Below are positions 1-6,295 of a stretch of 6,975 nt of DNA, in pieces. The notes below the pieces were generated by a model that was not told the origin of the DNA, searched no databases, and was given only the letters and a program-made list of their open reading frames with translations. The position numbers and the translations under genes are program-made. Source of the stretch: Rubrivivax sp. (GTDB taxonomy: Bacteria > Pseudomonadota > Gammaproteobacteria > Burkholderiales > Burkholderiaceae_C); NCBI GenBank assembly GCA_020851615.1, contig JADZCL010000104.1:1-6975 (forward strand). The letters are read 5' to 3'. The stretch's first letter is position 1; each line of letters starts with the position of its first letter.

Positions 1-1257
1 CTGCACGCGCACCCAGCCGCCGGCGCGGTTGTACTTGACGGCGTTGGACAGCAGGTTGGTCAGGATCTGGCGCAGCCGCTCGGGGTCGGCGTGCACGGCC
101 GGCAGCGGCGGTGCAGGCAGCTCCAGCATCACCCCAAGCTCGCGGCACAGGGCCTCGATCAGGCGCGCGCTTTCCTGCAATGCCGCGGTCGGGTCGAGAT
201 CCAGCGTGCGCAAGGTGATCTTGCCGCTCTCTGCGCGTCCGAGGTCCAGCAGGTCGTCCACCAGCAGCAACAGGTGGCGGCCGGCACGCAGCGCCTCTTC
301 GGCGTAGCGCTGCGGCTTGGCGGCCAACGTCGTGTCGATGGCCAGCAGCTGAGAGAACCCGAGCACGGCGTTCAGCGGGGTGCGCAATTCATGGCTGATG
401 CGGGCCAGCAGTGCCGCGATGGCCTGGTGTGCGGCCTGCGCACGGTCGCGCGCATGGCGCAGTTCATCGGCCTCGTGCTGTGCGGTGACATCGATCACCA
501 GGCCGCAGCGCAGTCCTCCGGCCGCGTCGCCCGGCACGGGCGTAGACGAGGCCCGCACCCAGCGCACCTGGCCGTCCGGACGCACGATGCGAAATTCATC
601 CTGATGGCCGCTGGCCTGATGTCGCGCCTGCGTCAGGCCGGTCTGCACCTTGTTCCAGTCGTCGGGATGGCGCAAGCGCCGCATCGCCGCGCCGTCTTCG
701 AGGACGTCTGCGGGGTCCAGGCCGTAGAGCTCGCGCACCCCTTCGCTGACGAACTGAAAGCGGGTGCTGCCGTCGCTGGCCACGCTCTCGAGGAACATGA
801 CACCGGGCAATTGGCGCGCCAGCACGGCAAACAGGGCGTCGTTGCGCTCCAGCGCCTGCTGCGCCTGCATGCGCGTGGTGATGTCCTCGACCGTACCTTC
901 GAAGAAGCGCGTGCGGCCGGCGCTATCGAGTACACGATGCGCGTTTTCGCTGACCCACGCCAGCTCGCGGGTTTGGTGACGGTAGACCTGCGAAATCATG
1001 CCGACGACCCGGCCATCGCGCTCCAGCGCCTGGCGAAAGCGCTTGCGCTGCAGCCGGTCGACGTACCAGTCCTCTTCGATGCTGTGCACCGCGGCGATCA
1101 GCTGCGCTTCCGTCGCGTAGCCGTTGAAGGCCACCAGCGCCCGGTTGGCGCGCAGCATGTGCCCCTCAGGGGTCGATCGGTAGGCACCGATCGGCAACTC
1201 CTCGAACAGGGTCGTCCAGTCGGCGCCGGCGGTGTGTTCGTCGCGATGCTCGGTCAC
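1..1257 (-). CDS. PAS-PAS sensor histidine kinase, 3' end missing (cut by left edge)
   Basis: This is a two-component sensor kinase that would autophosphorylate on a histidine and pass the phosphate to an unseen response regulator; 419 codons are visible. Residues about 14-130 look like a first PAS/PAC domain ending in FEGTVEDITTR. Residues about 135-265 look like a second PAS_3-type domain, with HPDDW and the closing LVIDVTAQHEA. A short helical linker leads to the HisKA domain, whose H-box ISHELRTPLN carries the phospho-acceptor His289. The ATPase N-box NLLSNAVKY (Asn405) follows, and the G-boxes lie beyond the window. No membrane segment or signal peptide is visible, so the protein is probably cytoplasmic. 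The GTG start is the first start codon after the in-frame stop at 1290-1292 region, 33 bases behind metF, and has only a weak Shine-Dalgarno. Same-strand proximity suggests co-transcription with metF. The ligand is unknown. Confidence 0.9.
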   Translation of the reverse strand, partial: MTEHRDEHTAGADWTTLFEELPIGAYRSTPEGHMLRANRALVAFNGYATEAQLIAAVHSIEEDWYVDRLQRKRFRQALERDGRVVGMISQVYRHQTRELAWVSENAHRVLDSAGRTRFFEGTVEDITTRMQAQQALERNDALFAVLARQLPGVMFLESVASDGSTRFQFVSEGVRELYGLDPADVLEDGAAMRRLRHPDDWNKVQTGLTQARHQASGHQDEFRIVRPDGQVRWVRASSTPVPGDAAGGLRCGLVIDVTAQHEADELRHARDRAQAAHQAIAALLARISHELRTPLNAVLGFSQLLAIDTTLAAKPQRYAEEALRAGRHLLLLVDDLLDLGRAESGKITLRTLDLDPTAALQESARLIEALCRELGVMLELPAPPLPAVHADPERLRQILTNLLSNAVKYNRAGGWVRVQ

Positions 1258-1290
1258 GGGCCCATGGTAGCCGCCGCGGGCGGGCCCGGT

Positions 1291-2130
1291 TCAGGGGGCG
1301 AGCCGGCGGCAGAGCTCCAGCGACAGGCTCGACTGGTTGAGCGTGTAGAAATGCAGCCCCGGTGCGCCACCGGCCAGCAGGCGTTCGCACAGATGCGTGA
1401 CCACGTCCAGACCGAAGGCCCGGATCGACGCGTTGTCATCCATGAAGCCTTCCATCTTCAGCGCCACCCAACGCGGGATCTCGATGCCGTCGCGTGCAGC
1501 GAACTGCGCGATGCGTGCGTAGTTGTGGATGGGCATGATCCCCGGCACGACCGGCACCGTCACGCCCAGGCGCTGCACCTCGTCGACGAAGTGGAAGTAG
1601 GCGTCGGGGTTGAAGAAGAACTGCGTGATCGCCGCGCTGGCGCCGGCGGCGACCTTGGCGGCGAAGTGCCGCAGGTCGTGCCGCGCGTAGCGCTGCTCGG
1701 GGTGGTATTCAGGGTAGGCCGCGATCTCGATGTGCCAGTCGGGGCCCTGCGCCTCGCGGATGAAGTGCACCAGCTCGGCGGCGTAGCGAAACTCGCCGGC
1801 CACGGCCGTGCCGCTGGGCAGGTCGCCGCGCAGCGCGACGATGCGCCGGATGCCCTGCGCGCGGTAGGTGGCCAGGATCTCGGCGATGCCCTCGCGCGTG
1901 GCGCCCACGCACGACAGGTGCGGGGCCGCTTCGAAACCCGCCGCCGCGATCGCCTGGACGGTGTGCAGCGTCTTGTCGCGCGTGGAGCCGCCGGCGCCGT
2001 AGGTGACGCTGAAGAACTCCGGCTGCAACGCGCCGAGTTCGCGCACCACGGTCTCGAGCTTCTGGTCGCCCACCGGCGTATTGGGGGGAAAGAACTCGAA
2101 GCTGATCGGCACGGGCAGGGTCATGGTCAT
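1291..2130 (-). CDS. metF: 5,10-methylenetetrahydrofolate reductase
   Basis: MetF is a cytoplasmic FAD enzyme that reduces 5,10-methylene-THF to 5-methyl-THF, the methyl donor for homocysteine remethylation to methionine. The 279-residue product is slightly shorter than E. coli MetF (about 296) and appears complete. Family landmarks are visible: SFEFFPP near the N-terminus with Glu12 (equivalent to the catalytic Glu28 of E. coli), VTYGAGGSTRD at 42-52, ALRGDLP with Asp103 (equivalent to Asp120 near the flavin), TQFFF with Gln170, VPGIMPI at 195-201, and the closing GLHFYTLNQ at 258-266. The start overlaps the stop of the small upstream ORF (ATGA), which suggests translational coupling; a second in-frame ATG two codons on (2124) is an equally plausible start. 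Its position behind ahcY and the SAH riboswitch fits a methyl-cycle operon. Confidence 0.96.
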   Translation of the reverse strand: MTMTLPVPISFEFFPPNTPVGDQKLETVVRELGALQPEFFSVTYGAGGSTRDKTLHTVQAIAAAGFEAAPHLSCVGATREGIAEILATYRAQGIRRIVALRGDLPSGTAVAGEFRYAAELVHFIREAQGPDWHIEIAAYPEYHPEQRYARHDLRHFAAKVAAGASAAITQFFFNPDAYFHFVDEVQRLGVTVPVVPGIMPIHNYARIAQFAARDGIEIPRWVALKMEGFMDDNASIRAFGLDVVTHLCERLLAGGAPGLHFYTLNQSSLSLELCRRLAP

Positions 2131-2231
2131 GGCAGCTCGCCCGGATGGCTGGCAGCGGCTTCATCGGATAGCAGCGCGCGCATTGCGCTGCTGTTGGCGA
2201 CCACCTTCTCGATCGACAGGTTGACACTCAT
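2127..2231 (-). CDS. Small unrecognised ORF (34 aa) between ahcY and metF
   Basis: A short reading frame begins MSVNLSIEKVV and ends HPGELP. I do not recognise a family. The ATG at 2231 has a good Shine-Dalgarno (GGAG, seven bases upstream), and the stop TGA overlaps the metF ATG as ATGA, the usual layout of a translationally coupled pair. The frame can also be extended upstream to an ATG at 2291 (54 residues), which overlaps the ahcY stop as TGATG. Either form ties ahcY and metF translation together. The peptide has no membrane segment and no cysteines; its first half could form a helix. It may be a genuine small protein, or a coupling device that carries ribosomes from ahcY to metF. The overlaps and the ribosome-binding site are seen; expression is inferred. 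Confidence 0.45.
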   Translation of the reverse strand: MSVNLSIEKVVANSSAMRALLSDEAAASHPGELP

Positions 2232-2240
2232 GAAATGGCT

Positions 2241-2268
2241 CCACATTGGATCCGCGGATGCATTGTGG
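2241..2268. repeat. Near-perfect 28-base inverted repeat in the ahcY-metF junction
   Basis: Two 14-base arms, CCACATTGGATCCG and CGGATGCATTGTGG on the plus strand, are reverse complements except at two positions, and the centre ATCCGCGGAT is perfectly self-complementary. In the leftward transcript this would fold into a hairpin with two symmetric mismatches. Its 3' arm ends inside the GGAG Shine-Dalgarno of the small ORF, so folding would partly hide that site. No U-run follows, so it is not a classical terminator. It could be a translational control hairpin, an RNA processing or stability element, or a protein-binding palindrome. Confidence 0.6.
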
Positions 2269-2290
2269 ATTCGTTGCGCAGCCGGGTTCA

Positions 2291-3742
2291 TCAATAGCGG
2301 TAGCTGTCGGGCTTGTATGGCCCCTGGACCGGCACGCCGATGTAGGCGGCCTGCTCCTCGGTGAGCGTGGTCAGCTCGGCGTTCAGCGTCTTCAACTGCA
2401 GCCGTGCGACCTTCTCGTCCAGGTGCTTGGGCAGGACGTAGACCTTGCCCTGCTCGTAGAAATCGCTGTGCGTGAAGAGCTCGATCTGTGCGATGGTCTG
2501 GTTGGCGAACGAGCTGCTCATCACGTAGCTCGGGTGGCCGGTGCCGCAGCCCAGGTTCACCAGGCGCCCACGCGCCAGCAGGATGATGCGCTTGATGGGC
2601 TGGCCCTCTTCGGCCGGGAAGATCACGTGGTCGACCTGCGGCTTGATCTCCTCGAAGCGGCAGCGGGCCTCGAGCGCGGCGACGTCGATCTCGTTGTCGA
2701 AATGGCCGATGTTGCAGACGATGGCGTTGTGCTTCATCGCCGCCATGTGGGCGTAGGTGACCACGTTCTTGTTGCCGGTGGCGGTGACGAAGATGTCGGC
2801 CTTGTCCGCCGCCCAGTCCATGGTTACGACGCGGTAGCCCTCCATCGCGGCCTGCAGCGCGTTGATGGGGTCGATCTCGGTCACCCAGACCTGCGCGGAG
2901 AGCGCGCGCAAGGCCTGCGCCGAACCCTTGCCGACGTCGCCGTAGCCGGCGACGACGGCGATCTTGCCCGCCACCATCACGTCGGTGGCGCGCTTGATGC
3001 CATCGACCAGGCTCTCGCGGCAGCCGTACAGGTTGTCGAACTTGCTCTTGGTCACCGAGTCGTTGACGTTGATGGCGCGGAACAGCAGCGCGCCCTTGGC
3101 CGACATCTCCTTGAGTCGGTGCACGCCGGTGGTCGTCTCCTCGGTCACGCCGATGATCTGCGCGGCCTTGCGGCTGTACCAGCTGGAATCGACCGCCAGC
3201 TTGGCCTTGATCGCCGCGAACAGCTCGCGCTCCTCCTCGCTGCCCGGGTTGGCGAGGACCGAGGCGTCCTTCTCGGCGCGCTTGCCCAGGTGCATCAGCA
3301 GCGTGGCGTCGCCGCCATCGTCGAGGATCATGTTCGGGCCCTCGGCTGCGCTGCCCTGCGCACCGAACTCGAAGATGCGGTGCGTGTAGTCCCAGTAGTC
3401 GTGCAGGCTCTCGCCCTTGTAGGCGAACACCGGCGTGCCCTGCACGGCCAGCGCCGCGGCGGCATGGTCCTGCGTGCTGAAGATGTTGCACGAGGCCCAG
3501 CGCACCGAGGCCCCCAGCGCCTGCAGCGTCTCGACCAGCACGGCGGTCTGGATCGTCATGTGCAGGCTGCCGGCGATGCGCGCACCGGCCAGAGGCCGGC
3601 GCGCGGCGTATTCGTGGCGGATCTCCATCAGCGCGGGCATCTCGTGCTCGGCGATGGTGATCTCCTTGCGACCCCAGGCGGCGAGAGCGAGGTCGGCGAC
3701 GGCGTGATCGGTGGCGCGTGCAGGGGGGCGGATGTCGTTCAT
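2291..3742 (-). CDS. ahcY: Adenosylhomocysteinase (SAH hydrolase)
   Basis: This cytoplasmic NAD-dependent enzyme reversibly splits S-adenosylhomocysteine into adenosine and homocysteine, relieving product inhibition of methyltransferases. The 483-residue product is full length for the bacterial form, including the roughly 40-residue insertion (about 151-195) absent from the human enzyme. Visible landmarks are [12 protein letters not shown] (His61), ILDDGGDAT (Asp141/Asp142), EETTTGVHR (Glu202), [11 protein letters not shown] (Lys232 and Asp236), the NAD-binding loop [13 protein letters not shown] at 263-275, GHFDNEID, and the C-terminal KPDSYRY tail, which contributes to the NAD site of the partner subunit in known structures. 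The ATG at 3742 has a GGAG five bases upstream. The frame stays open upstream to 3997, but that stretch runs through the riboswitch and cannot be protein, so the shorter start is used. It is the first gene of the leftward operon and is under riboswitch control. Confidence 0.98.
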   Translation of the reverse strand: MNDIRPPARATDHAVADLALAAWGRKEITIAEHEMPALMEIRHEYAARRPLAGARIAGSLHMTIQTAVLVETLQALGASVRWASCNIFSTQDHAAAALAVQGTPVFAYKGESLHDYWDYTHRIFEFGAQGSAAEGPNMILDDGGDATLLMHLGKRAEKDASVLANPGSEEERELFAAIKAKLAVDSSWYSRKAAQIIGVTEETTTGVHRLKEMSAKGALLFRAINVNDSVTKSKFDNLYGCRESLVDGIKRATDVMVAGKIAVVAGYGDVGKGSAQALRALSAQVWVTEIDPINALQAAMEGYRVVTMDWAADKADIFVTATGNKNVVTYAHMAAMKHNAIVCNIGHFDNEIDVAALEARCRFEEIKPQVDHVIFPAEEGQPIKRIILLARGRLVNLGCGTGHPSYVMSSSFANQTIAQIELFTHSDFYEQGKVYVLPKHLDEKVARLQLKTLNAELTTLTEEQAAYIGVPVQGPYKPDSYRY

Positions 3743-3747
3743 GGAGG

Positions 3748-3751
3748 CTCC
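3748..3751 (-). promoter_or_regulatory. Shine-Dalgarno of ahcY
   Basis: GGAG lies five bases before the ATG at 3742 and fixes this start against the longer open frame. It lies outside the long leader hairpin (3767-3826), so any riboswitch effect on it would need an alternative fold. Confidence 0.7.
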
Positions 3752-3766
3752 GGCGGTGGTGAACCC

Positions 3767-3826
3767 TGCACGGAGGAACGACAGCGGGGCGGACGCCAGA
3801 GGCCCCCCCACGAGATCGTTCGTGCA
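3767..3826 (-). promoter_or_regulatory. Long leader hairpin between SAH aptamer and ahcY (candidate expression platform)
   Basis: In the leftward transcript, UGCACG (3826-3821) pairs with CGUGCA (3772-3767), and the adjoining AACGA (3820-3816) pairs with UCGUU (3781-3777). Four bases, CCUC, bulge on the 3' side. The interior can continue as GUGGGG against CCCCGC, including a run of seven G. The hairpin starts on the base after the aptamer ends. No U-tract follows, so it does not look like a standard intrinsic terminator. It may be a control hairpin of the riboswitch or simply a spacer structure. Pairing is read directly from the sequence; function is inferred. Confidence 0.5.
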
Positions 3827-3905
3827 GGTGAGCGCAGTTGCGGTGGGAGGTCTTCCGAGCCTGGCCTGCCCCGACGGGCGGGGAGGTCGCAACGCTCCTC
3901 GGAAG
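3827..3905 (-). promoter_or_regulatory. SAH riboswitch aptamer controlling ahcY
   Basis: The ahcY leader carries the hallmark segments of the SAH riboswitch in order: GAGGAGCG, UUGCGACC, CCAGGCUCG, and near the 3' end CAAC followed by GCGCUCACC. An eight-pair outer stem forms from CUUCCGAG (3905-3898) and CUCGGAAG (3859-3852). Inside it, CCCCG (3883-3879) and CGGGG (3873-3869) make the variable hairpin with a five-base loop, extended by CCU against AGG. GAGCG (3897-3893), immediately inside the first strand of the outer stem, pairs with CGCUC (3834-3830) beyond that stem, giving the pseudoknot typical of the class. In known members, bound SAH switches on expression of ahcY and linked methyl-cycle genes. 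Here those would be ahcY, the small ORF and metF, and possibly the kinase. Confidence 0.93.
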
Positions 3906-3918
3906 CGAAGTGGCGCGC

Positions 3919-3924
3919 ATTCTA
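3919..3924 (-). promoter_or_regulatory. Likely sigma-70 -10 element for the ahcY operon
   Basis: TAGAAT on the minus strand matches the TATAAT consensus at five of six positions in otherwise very GC-rich DNA. It would start transcription around 3911-3913, just upstream of the first strand of the riboswitch outer stem at 3905, which is where a start is expected. No good -35 hexamer is visible at 16-18 bases upstream (about 3941-3947), so an activator may help or the promoter may be weak. Confidence 0.6.
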
Positions 3925-3981
3925 GCGACGCGTGTGGCCGCCCGCGATAGCCACGCGCCGCAGCAGGAGGCTTGCGCATGG

Positions 3982-3987
3982 CATATT
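3982..3987 (+). promoter_or_regulatory. Weak -10-like hexamer for the rightward cluster
   Basis: CATATT matches the TATAAT consensus at four of six positions and is the only AT-rich hexamer ahead of the rightward genes. It would put the transcript start near 3995, upstream of the small hairpin at 4003-4020. No matching -35 hexamer is evident, so this is only a tentative promoter. Confidence 0.22.
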
Positions 3988-4002
3988 CCCGCGCCAACCC
4001 CC

Positions 4003-4020
4003 TCGCCGATCCGTCGGCGA
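4003..4020. repeat. Perfect 7-base inverted repeat with 4-base spacer
   Basis: TCGCCGA and TCGGCGA flank TCCG. The repeat lies 21 bases before the start codon of the first rightward gene and eight bases upstream of its GGAG. It could be an operator bound by a dimeric repressor, or a small leader hairpin in the mRNA. No U-run follows on either strand, so a terminator is unlikely. Confidence 0.5.
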
Positions 4021-4041
4021 ACCCATTGGAGACCCCACCTC

Positions 4042-4272
4042 ATGGCCGACACCTGGCTGCCCACGCTGATCACCGACACCCCGCAGGCGGGCTTCGATCT
4101 GGCAATCACCCTCAGTCGCAAAGGCGTGCGTTACACGCAGCCCGATGTCGAGGTGCTGAAGAAGCTGCGTCCGGTCTACGCCGAGGACGCTGACGCGCTC
4201 ATCGCCTCGTCGCAGGTCATCGCGATCAACTTCCAGACCATCGCCGCGGCAAACAACTACTGGCGCAAGTGA
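4042..4272 (+). CDS. Small protein of unknown function (76 aa), first gene of the rightward cluster
   Basis: I do not recognise this 76-residue protein, which begins MADTWLPTLITDT and ends NNYWRK. It has no signal peptide, transmembrane segment or cysteine. It reads as a soluble, probably helical protein: a helix around residues 16-26, an acidic/basic stretch PDVEVLKKLRPVYAED in the middle, and an Ala/Ile-rich final helix ending in an aromatic-basic tail. Third codon positions are strongly G/C, as in neighbouring genes, which supports real coding. The ATG at 4042 has a GGAG ten bases upstream. A longer frame back to 3838 is rejected because it would cross the ahcY promoter and riboswitch. Its stop overlaps the GTG of the HAD gene, so the two are probably translated together. 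Confidence 0.72.
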   Translation: MADTWLPTLITDTPQAGFDLAITLSRKGVRYTQPDVEVLKKLRPVYAEDADALIASSQVIAINFQTIAAANNYWRK

Positions 4273-5084
4273 GCGGCGCCCCGTCGCGCCCGCGGCCGCT
4301 GGCGCAGTGCCCGCCTGGGGACTTGCGGGACGTGATCGGCGTGATGACCGACATCGACGACACGCTCACGCGGGCGGGCACGATCGAGCCGCAGGCGCTG
4401 CAGGCGCTGCACGATCTGCAGGCGGGCGGCGTCCCGGTGATCGCCATCACCGGCCGACCGCACGGCTGGAGCCTGCCGCATGCCGCGGCCTGGCCGCTGG
4501 CGGCGCTGGTGGCCGAGAACGGGGCCGTCGCATTGATCCCGCACGCGCAGGGTGGCGTGCGCACCGAGTTTGCCCAGGACGAGGCCACGCGCGCGCGCAA
4601 TGCGCAGCGCCTGCAGGCGGTGGCCGCGCAGGTGCTGTGCGAGGTACCGGGGGCGGTGCTGGCCACCGACAGCGCCGGGCGCCTGACCGATATCGCGGTC
4701 GACCACAGTGAGTTCCACCACCTGGATGCGGCCGCCATCGCACGCGTCGTGGCGCTGATGCAGGCCGCGGGCATGACGGCCACGGTCAGCTCCATCCACG
4801 TCAACGGCTGGTTCGGCACCCACGACAAGTACAGTGGCGCGCAGTGGATGCTGCAGCGCCTGTTCGGACGCAGTCTGGAAGACGAACTCGGGTGCTGGGT
4901 CTACGTCGGCGACAGCACCAACGACCAGCCCTTGTTCGAGCGCTTCCCGCACAGCGTGGGCGTGGCCAACCTGCGCCGCTTTGCCGATCAGCTCCAGCAC
5001 TGGCCAACCTGGATCACGCAGGGCGAGCGCGGTGCGGGCTTTGCCGAAGTGGCCGCGGCATTGCGGGCGGCCCGCCCGCGATGA
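4269..5084 (+). CDS. HAD-IIB (Cof-like) phosphatase
   Basis: This 271-residue haloacid-dehalogenase-superfamily hydrolase most likely removes phosphate from a small metabolite such as a sugar phosphate; the substrate cannot be read from sequence. All four HAD motifs are present. Motif I is TDIDDTLT, with nucleophile Asp28 and acid/base Asp30. Motif II is IAITGRP, with Thr61. Motif III is Lys187 in HDKYSGAQWML. Motif IV is VGDSTNDQPLF, with Asp215 and Asp219 binding magnesium. The long segment between motifs II and III (about 65-180) fits a C2B cap. No secretion signal is present, so it is cytoplasmic. The GTG at 4269 overlaps the preceding stop (GTGA) and lacks its own Shine-Dalgarno. In-frame GTG/ATG codons at 4332-4344 are possible alternatives, but they would remove or damage the first beta strand. 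Confidence 0.92.
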   Translation: MSGAPSRPRPLAQCPPGDLRDVIGVMTDIDDTLTRAGTIEPQALQALHDLQAGGVPVIAITGRPHGWSLPHAAAWPLAALVAENGAVALIPHAQGGVRTEFAQDEATRARNAQRLQAVAAQVLCEVPGAVLATDSAGRLTDIAVDHSEFHHLDAAAIARVVALMQAAGMTATVSSIHVNGWFGTHDKYSGAQWMLQRLFGRSLEDELGCWVYVGDSTNDQPLFERFPHSVGVANLRRFADQLQHWPTWITQGERGAGFAEVAAALRAARPR

Positions 5085-6256
5085 TCGACGCGCCCGCAGC
5101 GCGCACGCTGCCGGCGGCGCTGGCCCTGGCGCTGGCGGCTGCCGTGTCGCTGGGGCTGGCGCGCTTCTCTTACGCGCTGCTGCTGCCACCGATGCGGCAG
5201 GATCTGGCCTGGAACTACGTCACCGCCGGCGGCATGAACACGCTCAATGCGGTGGGCTACCTGATCGGTGCGCTGCTGATGCCGCGGCTGATGCGGCGCC
5301 TGGATGCGCGCTGGCTGATGCTTGCCGGCGGCGCGGGTGCCGCACTGTTGCTGGCCCTGCACGCCACCACGCGCGCCGACGCGCTACTGGCGCTGCTGCG
5401 CACGGCCACCGGAGTGTGCAGCGCGGCAAGCTTCGTCGGCGGCGGCCTGCTTGCGGCGCGCCTGGCCAGCCGCGTGCCGGCACGCAGCGGACTGGTGCTG
5501 GGCATCTACTACGGCGGCGTGGGCATGGGCATCATCGGCTCGGCGCTGCTCGTGCCGCCGCTGGTCGACGCGGCGCCGCAGCGCTGGCCGGCCGCGTGGC
5601 TCGTGCTCGCGCTGGCAGCGGCGCTGTTTACGGTGCTGACTGCGCTTGGCACGCGCAGCCTGCGGGCGCCGCCGGCAGCCGGCGCCCCGCGCACGCATGC
5701 GGCGCTCGGGGGGCTGGCCTTGGGCCTGGCGGGCTACACGATGTTCGGCCTGGGCTATATCGCCTACATGACCTTCATCATCACGCTCTTGCGCGAGCAG
5801 GGGCTGCCAAGCGCGTCGGTGATCGGCTTCTACGTGCTGCTGGGCGTGGGCGTGGTGGCGTCGTCCTGGCTCTGGGCCGGCTTGCTGCAGCGGCATCGCA
5901 ACGGGCGGCCGATGGCGATCCTCAACGCGCTGCTGGCGCTGGCCACCGTGCTGCCGGTGCTGAGCGCGCGGCCGCTGGTGGTCTTTGTCTCGGGGGCCCT
6001 GTTCGGCGGCGTGTTCCTCTCGGTGGTCGCGTCGACGACGGCACTGGTGCGGCACAACCTGCCGCCAGCAGACTGGCCGGCGGGCATTGCCGCGTTCACG
6101 ATCGTGTTCGCCGCCGGACAGATCGTCGGGCCGACGGTAGTCGGCTGGATCGCCGACGGCAGCGGCGGCCTGGCGCGTGGCTTCGTTGCCAGTGCGGCGG
6201 TGCTGGCGCTAGGCGCCCTGCTGGCCGCGCTGCAGCGGGCGCTGCCGCGGACCTGA
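5081..6256 (+). CDS. YbfB/YjiJ-family MFS transporter
   Basis: This 391-residue inner-membrane protein has about twelve hydrophobic segments, at roughly residues 10-34, 47-70, 76-95, 99-124, 137-162, 171-190, 208-236, 246-269, 278-297, 299-322, 334-357 and 365-386. A polar loop rich in Pro/Ala (about 192-207) separates the two six-helix halves. The first segment, SLGLARFSYALLLPPM, and the following DLAWNYVTAGGMNTLNAVGY match the YbfB/YjiJ (MFS_4) branch of the major facilitator superfamily. Members are putative exporters or secondary transporters with mostly unknown substrates. The ATG overlaps the HAD stop as ATGA, so translation is coupled. A longer open frame back to 4844 in this phase is just antiparallel-free overlap with the HAD gene and is not a real extension. 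Confidence 0.93.
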   Translation: MIDAPAARTLPAALALALAAAVSLGLARFSYALLLPPMRQDLAWNYVTAGGMNTLNAVGYLIGALLMPRLMRRLDARWLMLAGGAGAALLLALHATTRADALLALLRTATGVCSAASFVGGGLLAARLASRVPARSGLVLGIYYGGVGMGIIGSALLVPPLVDAAPQRWPAAWLVLALAAALFTVLTALGTRSLRAPPAAGAPRTHAALGGLALGLAGYTMFGLGYIAYMTFIITLLREQGLPSASVIGFYVLLGVGVVASSWLWAGLLQRHRNGRPMAILNALLALATVLPVLSARPLVVFVSGALFGGVFLSVVASTTALVRHNLPPADWPAGIAAFTIVFAAGQIVGPTVVGWIADGSGGLARGFVASAAVLALGALLAALQRALPRT

Positions 6257-6279
6257 ACCCATCGGCTTGCCGGCCCAAC

Positions 6280-6286
6280 AAGGAGG
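6280..6286 (+). promoter_or_regulatory. Strong Shine-Dalgarno of the MBL-fold gene
   Basis: AAGGAGG precedes two in-frame ATG codons. The ATG at 6287 abuts it with no spacer, while the ATG at 6296 has a near-ideal nine-base spacing, so 6296 is taken as the start. This is the strongest ribosome-binding site in the window and suggests independent, high translation of the last gene. Confidence 0.85.
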
Positions 6287-6295
6287 ATGCAGCCC

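Larger units (their letters stand above)
3743..4041. other. Divergent intergenic region, ahcY operon versus HAD/MFS/MBL cluster
   Basis: These 299 bases separate the leftward ahcY unit from the rightward four-gene cluster and carry the control signals for both. From left to right they hold the ahcY ribosome-binding site, the leader hairpin, the SAH aptamer, the ahcY -10 element, an imperfect inverted repeat (3929-3957), a weak rightward -10-like CATATT (3982-3987), a perfect short inverted repeat (4003-4020), and the GGAG (4028-4031) of the first rightward gene. Open frames crossing it are excluded because they would translate the structured leader. Confidence 0.75.

Noticed and set aside
1258..1290. 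GC-rich inverted repeat between metF and the kinase as a terminator
   Set aside because: A short GCC/GGC stem can be drawn, but there is no following U-run, and such stems arise readily in this GC-rich DNA.
91..2364. 757-codon plus-strand open frame opposite the kinase and metF
   Set aside because: It lies antisense to two genes with clear catalytic motifs, its translation is low-complexity Arg/Ala/Val/Gln, and it matches no family; it is a GC-rich shadow frame.
2246..3925. 559-codon plus-strand open frame opposite ahcY
   Set aside because: It is antisense to the whole of ahcY and runs into the riboswitch; the composition is that of a mirror frame.
3743..3997. 85-codon N-terminal extension of ahcY
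   Set aside because: It would translate the -10 element, the SAH aptamer and the leader hairpin; the ATG at 3742 has its own GGAG and matches the expected protein length.
3838..4041. N-terminal extension of the 76-aa protein
   Set aside because: It starts inside the ahcY riboswitch and crosses the divergent promoters; the ATG at 4042 has a ribosome-binding site and leads into the well-biased coding stretch.
2127..4121. 664-codon minus-strand frame overlapping ahcY in another phase
   Set aside because: Only its last 34-54 codons, in the ahcY-metF junction, are plausible; the rest is an Arg/Gly-rich shadow of ahcY and its leader.
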